Shown here: positions 56,804 to 64,000 of the stretch, one piece after another
Numbering within the stretch: position 1 is the stretch's first letter
How the letters are laid out: each line of letters starts with the position of its first letter
Assembly: GCA_037974665.1 (NCBI GenBank)
Contig: CM075783.1
Location: 14,292,762-14,356,761, forward strand
Direction: 5' to 3'
Source: Ehretia macrophylla
Taxonomy: Eukaryota > Streptophyta > Magnoliopsida > Boraginales > Ehretiaceae
Length of the DNA stretch: 64,000 nucleotides
The notes under the pieces: generated by a model
The model's database searches: none
Told to the model about the DNA's origin: nothing
The model's input: the letters and a program-made list of their open reading frames with translations, nothing else
Made by a program: the position numbers and the translations under genes

Positions 56804-59800
56804 CCCTCTCCCCATTAAACTAATTGCGTCCTCGCAATTCTTACATGATTCGGCAAAGAGCTCCGGATACTTCTCTCTGATCTGATCTTCTCGCTCCCAA
56901 GTGGTATCTTCAACTCCATGATGATCCCAGTGAACTTTTACCATAGGAATACTTTTATTTCTAAGTTCCTGAATCTTTCGGTCAACCACTCGAAGAGGTT
57001 TCTCCATATAAGCTAAAGACTCATCAATCTCCAACGGCTCCGGCTCAATGATATGCGACGGATCAGGATTATACTTTCTCAAGAGTGACACATGGAAAAC
57101 ATCATGAATCCGACCCAAACTTGGAGGTAGTGCCAATCTGTAAGCTAAATCCCCAACTTTCTCAGTGATCTCAAATGGTCCCACGTATCTAGGACTAAGT
57201 TTACCCCCTTTACCGTGCCGAATCATACCTTTTCGCGGAGAGACTTTCAAGAAAACATGATCACCCTTAGAAAATACTAAGTCCCGCCGATGTCTATCAG
57301 CATAACTCTTCTGTCGACTCTGAGCTGTAAGCATCATTTTCTTTATAAGTCTCACATTATCCACCATTTTAATCATCTCTGGAAGAATAGCGGGATCAAC
57401 TGATTTCATCTCACCTACCTCATCCCAATACAATGGAGACCGACATTTTCGCCCATAAAGTGCCTCGTAGGGTGCTATGCCAATAGTGGCCTGATAACTG
57501 TTATTGTAAGCAAACTCTGCTAAAGGCAGATATTTCTCCCAATTCTTGCCAAAATCCAGAACACAGGCTCTCAACATATCTTCCAGTATCCTGATAGTCC
57601 TCTCTGATTGGCCATCCGTCTGCGGGTGATAAGCAGTACTAAAACTCAATTTACTCCCCAAAGCCTTTTGTAGTTTCTACCAGAATTGTGATGTAAACCT
57701 GGGATCCCTGTCTGACACTATCTGAGATGGAACTCCATGCAGTCTCACGATATTTTCAACATAAAGCTCGGCCAATTTATCGAGAGAATCTGTTTTCTTT
57801 GTAGCAATAAAATGCGAACTCTTCGTCAACATGTCTACTACAACCCACACAGAATCATTACCTCGTGGTGATCTCGGCAAATCCGACACAAGATCCATAG
57901 TAACCTGATCCCATTTCCAGACCGGAATCTCCAACGGCTGCAACAATCCTACTGGTCTCTGATGTTCCGCCTTAACTTTCTGACAAGTCAAACATTTAGC
58001 TACAAATTCAGCTATCTCTCTCTTCATGTTGTTCCACCAGAAATTCTGTTTCAAATCTCTATACATTTTTGTGCTTCCAGGGTGAATTGTGTATTTAGAT
58101 GCATGAGCCTCAGCAAGAATTTCATCTTTCACAGTCGAATTACTGGGAATGCAAATTCTATTTCTGTACCTGAGAAGTCCATCATCATGCATCTTAAAGT
58201 CGGACTCTCCCCCTTTTGACTTCTCTAAATGCTTCAATAACTGCGAATCGGATTCTTGCGCTTCTCTGATTCTAGATAGCAATAAAGATTTGATTTGTAA
58301 GCTAGCAAATTGAATACCTGATCTAGAAGCCTATGGTTTCCACAAACAAAGCTCTTCTACAATCTCCCAATCCTTGATTATCAAACTAGCCACAGAAGCT
58401 TTTCGGCTCAGTGCATCTGCAACAGTATTAGCTTTTCTCGGCAAATAGCTAATGGTACAGTTATAATCATTTAACAGTTCTAGCCAACACCTTTGCCTCA
58501 TATTCAAATCTTTTTGAGAAAACAAATATTTCAAACTTTTATGGTCAGTAAATATTTCAAATTTGTTGCCCCACAAATAATGTCGCCATTTCTTCAAAGC
58601 AAATACAATAGCTGCAAGCTCCAAATCATGTGTAGGATAATTGAGTTCATATGGTTTCAATTTCCTAGAGGCATATGCTATGACTTTACCATTTTGCATC
58701 AGAACACAACCTAAGCCTTCTTTCGAAGCGTCACTATAAATCACCAAGTTCTCGGTTCCCTCGGGCAAGGCAAGGATAAGTGCAGTGGTAAGTCTCTTTT
58801 TCAACTCTTGGAAACTAGCTTCACATTTGTCATCCCAATTAAACACAGTTTTCTTCTGAGTTAAAGTAGTCAAAGGTCCTGCAATCTTTGAAAAATCTTT
58901 AACAAATCGCCTATAATAGCCCGCTAATCCCAAGAAACTACGGACTTCCGTGACAGTTTCAGGTCTCTTCCACGACATAACCACATCAATTTTAGCAGGA
59001 TCAACAGATATTCCCTCCTGGGAAATGATATGACCTAAAAAGGCAACCTGTTTCAACCAGAATTTGCATTTGCTAAATTTGGCAAACAACTTGTGTTCTT
59101 GCAGGGTTTTAAGTACAATTCTCAAATGCTCTTCATGCTCTGACTCAGACTTAGAGTATACTAATATGTCATCAATAAAAATCACAACAAACTGATCAAG
59201 ATAGGGTCGAAATACCCTCTGCATCAAATCCATAAAAGCGGCTGGAGCATTTGTCAACCCGAATGGTAAAACAACAAACTCATAATGGCCGCACCTGGTT
59301 CTAAATGTAGTCTTAGGTACATCCTCTTTCCGGATCCTCAACTGATAATAACCCTGTCTTAAATCAAATTTCGAAAACACAACAGCACCCTGTAGCTGAT
59401 CAAACAACTCCTCAATTAGAGGCAAAGGATATTTATTTTTCACCGTTACCTGATTCAGACCTCGATAATCTATGCACAGACGCAGAGTACCGTCTTTCTT
59501 TTTCACAAATAACACGGGAGCACCCCACGGTGATGAACTAGGCTGAATAAAACCTTTCTCAAGTAAACCCTGTAGCTGAATTTTCAATTCTTGTAACTCA
59601 GGGGGAGACATTCTATACGGAGTTCTTGAGATAGGACTAGTTCCCGGCAACAGGTCAATCACAAACTCAATCTCCCTATCAGGTGGTAACCCAGGCAACT
59701 CCTCAGGGAAAACCCCCGGAAACTCTTTTATAACAGGTACTTCATTCAATTTCAATTTATCTCCAGGCTGATTAATTAAATAAGCTAAGTATTCATCATA

Positions 59801-61494
59801 GCCTTTACTCAACATTTTAGTAGCTTTAATGGAAGATATAATACGAGTCCCAGTAGACTTCCGACTCCCAGTTACTTTAATAATAGGTTGGTTAGGTACT
59901 TCTAATGTCAAAACTTTCCTCCTACAGTCCAAACATGCATAATATCGTCCCAACCAATCCATCCCCAAAATAACTTCAAAGTCCCGAAATGGCATGATAA
60001 TCAAATCAATAGGATACATGCAACCTTCAATGCAAATATTACAATCTTTACACACAGACTCCGTAACAAATTTAGTACCCATAGGATTACCTACTTCAAT
60101 CACATACGGCAGTTTATCAACTTTTAATGTAGCAGACTGTGCACATGCAGGTGTAATGAATGAATGTGTAGCCCCGGTGTCAATCAAAACTACTACCGGC
60201 TGACTATTAATAAGAAAAGTACCTTCCACCACCACTGTAGTCTCTGGAAGCTCCTCCTGGTCAAGTGCAAATACCCGTGCCTGACCTCGTGGTACAGTAG
60301 CTGCTCCTGAAGCTCTAGTCTGGGCACCCTGGCCTGAAGTCTGACCCTGACCAACTTTAAACTTGGGACAATCTCTAACTCTGTGCTGATCACTGCCACA
60401 ACCTATGCAACGACCCAGTTTCCTCCAACACTCAGCCTCTGTATGACCCTTACGGTTGCAATGAGTACACTGTAGATTCTTCCTAGCAGCAGCTGCTCCT
60501 GTAGGGGCCCTATAAGTAGATGTGGCAGAACTACCCTGCTGAGATCTAGCAGTCACTGGTCGGGTCTGTGACTGTCCCTATGGCTGGCTCTGAGCTGGTC
60601 TCGGCTGTGACTGTACCTGAACTGGTCCTGGATAGCTCTGAGTCTGCCTAGGCTGCTGAGTCTGCCTCTGATAACCCTGACTCTGAGACTGAAACTGCCG
60701 TTTGCTTGACTGACTAGACTGAGCTAACACATCTGCCTTACGTTTCTCATATCTCGATGCAGCCCTAACTACTGCAGCATAGTTCGGAAAATCTTGCGAA
60801 GACAAGTTAAGCATGATGTCATTCCTCAACCCTGTAATAAATCTCTGGATTTTCACATCCTCCGGCTGAACTAAAGTTGGCACATATCGAGATAATCTTG
60901 TAAAGGTAGCCTCATACTGGTCCACAGTTATATTCCCCTGTTTCAAAGCTATAAATTCATCCTGATGCCTCCACGGGCCACAACCGACACATATTTATCT
61001 CGAAATTCACGAACAAAGTCAGCCCATACATGCTGAACCCTCTCAGCATCCCATTTTTCTCTAATAGTGCGCCACCAAGCCTCGGCATCACCCTCCATTA
61101 AAAAGGCAGCATAGGTGATCTTTCTTTCATCGTCACACTCAAGTATCACGGCAACTTTTTCGAACTTACTCAGCCACAACTCTGCTTTCATATCATCAGG
61201 CTCACCATAAAAACTATATGCTCCGTGATGCAGAAATTTATCAAATAAGTTACCTCCTGCAGTACCACTGCCTTCTGCTCTGGCAGTCTGATTACCTCTG
61301 CCGGCACCTGCTGTACCCTGCTGAACCACAAATTGTGCTATGGTATTCATCGCAGTAGCCATAGTAGCTAAAATCTGGGCATTGCTCGGCTCTTGACCCT
61401 GCGGTACATTCCCGGCTGCCCCAGCATCTTGCCCCGGTACATTCTGTCTGGGAGCCTCCTCCGGCTCTCTCCGTGGTCTACCCCGTCTCCTCAT
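56765..61494 (-). pseudogene. gag-pol: Gag-Pol polyprotein of B (one frameshift, three stops; protease DTG intact)
   Basis: Minus-strand start at 61494 ([13 protein letters not shown]). The first frame holds the Gag core and is lost by a one-base deletion near 60967-60975. In-frame TAG codons follow at 60578-60580 (linker), 58331-58333 (between RNase H and integrase) and 57677-57679 (in integrase, after [12 protein letters not shown]). Zinc knuckles, protease with a canonical D-T-G, RT with FIDD, RNase H, integrase zinc region and DDE residues, GPF and chromodomain are all readable across the pieces. The linker lacks a short QYQQPVQ stretch found in T1 and T2. The last frame reads past the LTR boundary and ends only at 56765 because the LTR-borne TGA is CGA here. 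B belongs to the same family as T but is more decayed; it cannot make a full product. Confidence 0.93.
56804..56816 (-). other. Polypurine tract of B (interrupted)
   Basis: The minus strand reads AATGGGGAGAGGG, against AAGGGGGAGAGGG in T: one G-to-T change interrupts the purine run. Confidence 0.75.
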
Positions 61495-61785
61495 CACAAT
61501 GCTAGAAGAACATAATATTATAATAGGCAAATAAACTATGCAAGATAATTTACACATTGTTTTCAAACATTTTACTCACATAAGAACACATAAAACACTT
61601 AACAACATTCAACACTAACTTTTCATATTCTTATCATGTCAAGCTTTATCATTCTTTTTCATGCTAGCATGTACTTTATCTAAGTAATTAAACAACTAAT
61701 AATCATATATTCACATAATTCACTTTCACATATAGACCTCTACCCACATGCCAAGGAATTTAACCCGGCTTCAAGCATTCTAGTA

Positions 61786-61797
61786 GCTCTGATACCA
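61786..61797 (-). other. Primer binding site of B
   Basis: TGGTATCAGAGC on the minus strand, just inside the 5' LTR; complementary to initiator tRNA-Met. Confidence 0.92.
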
Positions 61798-61803
61798 CTA
61801 AAG

Positions 61804-64000
61804 TGTAACGCCCCGAACCCAACCCCACGCTAAAGTCAGGCTCGGACCCGTCACTCGGACAGAGTCTCCTCTGTACCAAGGACAAAACTGTTACCTGTAA
61901 GCATTCACTCAAGACATCTGAACTAAAAGCAACAACTTATCAACAATTTCTCCAAAGCCAAAACACAATCACAAGACCATCCGAGCCTTGGAACAACAAC
62001 ATTCTACTAAAGCACACAAGCATGCGAGATAAGTTGGTTTTAGTCATAAGTAGTTAAATACAATAAAATTCTAAGTTCCATATGAAGATTAACAAACACT
62101 CCAAGCATGCAAGGGAAATTAAAGTCTAGAATTCACTATTACAATCCAACAACTTTCTTTAACATTCTAGTACACATCTACCAGACATATATACAAGACT
62201 TCAAAGTCTCAAAATACATTAATAATAAGAACTCCATGCAAGAAGCACACAAAATCCACCTCAGCACACAAGGTCACAGATTCTGATCTACGTGAACTTC
62301 TTCCTCTTCTTCTACGTCTAATAGCTGGGGATTCACCTCAGCTTCTCCTGAAACATTTCAAATGAGGAGTGAGCAACAAAGTTGCCCAGCGAGGGAGGTG
62401 ATGCAGCATGCCAACGTGCAATATGCTATGCAATACAAGTAAACATATACAAGCCACATAAACTAACAAGACAATAAGCCAAACTATTAATCACTTTAAA
62501 AGGATACGGTTCCACTTCCAAGTCTTCATCCACGAGCCACGAACCACGAATATCACGAACATGCCGGCAAACCCTAAACACCACAATTGGGATACTCCGG
62601 ATATATCCCGATCGTATGACCCTTTCTCCCGAGGTAGGTCCATGCCCAGCAGGTGAACCACGCCTCTGGGGTAGTGGAGTATGCCTCAGCGAGAAAGGGA
62701 ATAGGCACCATGGTAGTCGAGGGAGCACGGCAAGCCCGACGCCGCCCGTGTTTCTCGACGCTACCATGTCCGCTATAGGTTGCGCAACCCAATACAAGTC
62801 ACAAACAATCAATATAACACATAACACATAAGAGGGACGACAAAGTAGGCCGCCCTCACATATATGCACGATAAAAGTTTATATAAGCACGATATTCGCT
62901 AATAGATGCCAAAAGAAGCAATCAACACAATTAATTCCAATAATCTACTCAAATAACTTAAATACATCCTGAATATTCAATGCAAGGCATTACTAACACA
63001 CAACAAATTCCAAATGCAACTAAAATGGCTAAAAACTACTTTTCCCCTTTCTTTAACCGAGCTTTCTTTCTCCTAAGCATGGTTCGAGATTCCCAATCAT
63101 ACCCTAGTCTTTCTATATTCCTAATTAAGCTCAAAGGTACCTTTTAAAGTCACTAAAACTCATTTTTGAAGCAAAAGTTCGGGAAGGCCCCGAACGGGTT
63201 TGAACTATAGCCATACTAACCGAACCTCATTTTCGTGAAACGAAAGCACCAAAGGTGCTTCCTTAGCTCAAGGATACCCAAATCAATGCCCAAACTTGCC
63301 CGGATTGCTTAACGTATAAAACCCCCTTTTTAAAGTAAGCTAATTATGCAATTAAGTTCAAATTCGAGTGATTCAACCTAACGTGGCTTTTCAACTAACT
63401 TCCCTAAGGTCTAGAGCACCTAATTGAGGCATCAATTCAAGCCAATTAGCAAATTTTCTCAAAACCCTAGTTCTAGACACTATTCATCATCTCTTTGATC
63501 AAATTCAACATTCAACAATTAAAATTGTTATCAAACCAAAAAAGTTAGCTCTATAGACATTAAATAACTCATTGGAAGCATTCATAACAAGTTTTATAGC
63601 TAATATCAACAAATCAATAAAATTCAATATATGCACGTAAACTTTAAAAACAAATAAATGCATCTCCCTCACAATTTTGAAGATGAAGAAGCTTGTTGAA
63701 GTCTCTATGTTGTTCAAAAATCCTCCCAAGATCAATCTAAGAGCTCAAAGTGCATGGATGTTGAAGCAAAAATCTCCCTTTTCCTCTCTTGAAGTGGACG
63801 GCCAAATGGGGACATGGAGGGAATTTTTGCAATTGTTTTTATGAGCTAATATGTTATGTGATGTTTTTGCTTATTTCATATAAGTTTATATGTTATTAAA
63901 TAGGTCAAATTTCATTAAAAACTTAGTCAAACTAGGCCAAAATGCAATTTCAATTATTTTTAATTGCAACTAGTACTATTCTTACGTAACACTATTCAAT
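61804..64000 (-). repeat. 5' LTR of B, cut by window end
   Basis: Complement of the family-2 LTR starting from its GGGGCGTTACA end. About 2.2 of the expected 2.45 kb lies in the window. It gives the uninterrupted reference across both insertion points in the 3' LTR (62835-62895). Palindrome and inverted repeat lie near 62708-62786. Satellite should resume shortly beyond the window. Confidence 0.93.

Larger units (their letters stand above)
23695..64000 (-). mobile_element. Element B: family-2 chromovirus, split by two nested insertions, right end outside window
   Basis: The minus-strand order from the right is 5' LTR (61804 onward), primer site, gag-pol, polypurine tract, 3' LTR (ending at 23695). 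The 3' LTR is in three pieces: 23695-24743, 37962-37996 and 55441-56803. Joined, they give about 2447 bp, and the junctions read exactly as in the intact 5' LTR near 62835-62895. The left end joins satellite at 23694; GTTTA at 23690-23694 should recur beyond the window. The gag-pol is broken, so B is not autonomous now. Confidence 0.92.

Noticed and set aside
1..64000. Host genes, tRNA or rRNA genes, CRISPR arrays, bacterial-type operons
   Set aside because: None found. The tRNA-like matches are 12-base primer sites only, and regular repeats are satellite or LTR sequence.

Overview
This window is repeat-only plant nuclear DNA and looks like (peri)centromeric or other constitutive heterochromatin. 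I see no host gene, tRNA, rRNA or CRISPR array. The organism is most likely a seed plant: every coding region is Ty3/gypsy chromovirus Gag-Pol with a C-terminal chromodomain, long (about 2.4 kb) LTRs, and primer sites matching plant initiator-methionine tRNA. That combination fits the Tekay/Del clade (inference from architecture and motifs). I cannot name the species.

Base layer: an AT-rich tandem satellite with a monomer of about 376 bp and shorter 353/354-bp variants fills 1-6532 and 16414-23694. It has higher-order structure: a 7-monomer, 2587-bp unit repeated twice on the left, and a 14-monomer, 5205-bp period on the right.

Element A (6533-16413, minus strand, TSD ACCAA) is a family-1 chromovirus derivative. 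It keeps two LTRs, a decayed gag and a protease remnant, but no reverse transcriptase, RNase H or integrase. A degenerate minisatellite stands where pol should be. A family-2 solo LTR (10679-13128, TSD CCGGG) is inserted in its gag.

Element B (23695 to beyond the window end, minus strand) is a family-2 chromovirus inserted in the satellite. Its 3' LTR is split into three pieces by two later plus-strand insertions: (i) a family-1 composite at 24744-37956 (TSD GGCCG/GACCG) with three LTRs, best explained as element X inserted into element Y followed by LTR-LTR deletion; (ii) a family-2 tandem at 37997-55435 (TSD ATAAG) with the order LTR-internal-LTR-internal-LTR. The second internal region of the tandem (T2) has an uninterrupted 1573-codon gag-pol. 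The first (T1) carries one frameshift and two stops. B's own gag-pol lies at 56765-61494 (minus) with one frameshift and three stops, followed by its 5' LTR, which is cut by the window end.

How the genes work together: each gag-pol encodes one polyprotein (Gag with two zinc knuckles, protease, RT, RNase H, integrase, chromodomain). The LTRs, PBS and PPT are its cis-acting signals. Order of events from nesting: satellite first; A and B inserted into it; the solo LTR into A; the composite and the tandem into B. The most notable points are the tandem three-LTR element, a shared protease active-site lesion (DTG to DTE) in both tandem copies, the chimeric LTR in the X/Y composite, the gag-only element A, and the satellite higher-order repeats.
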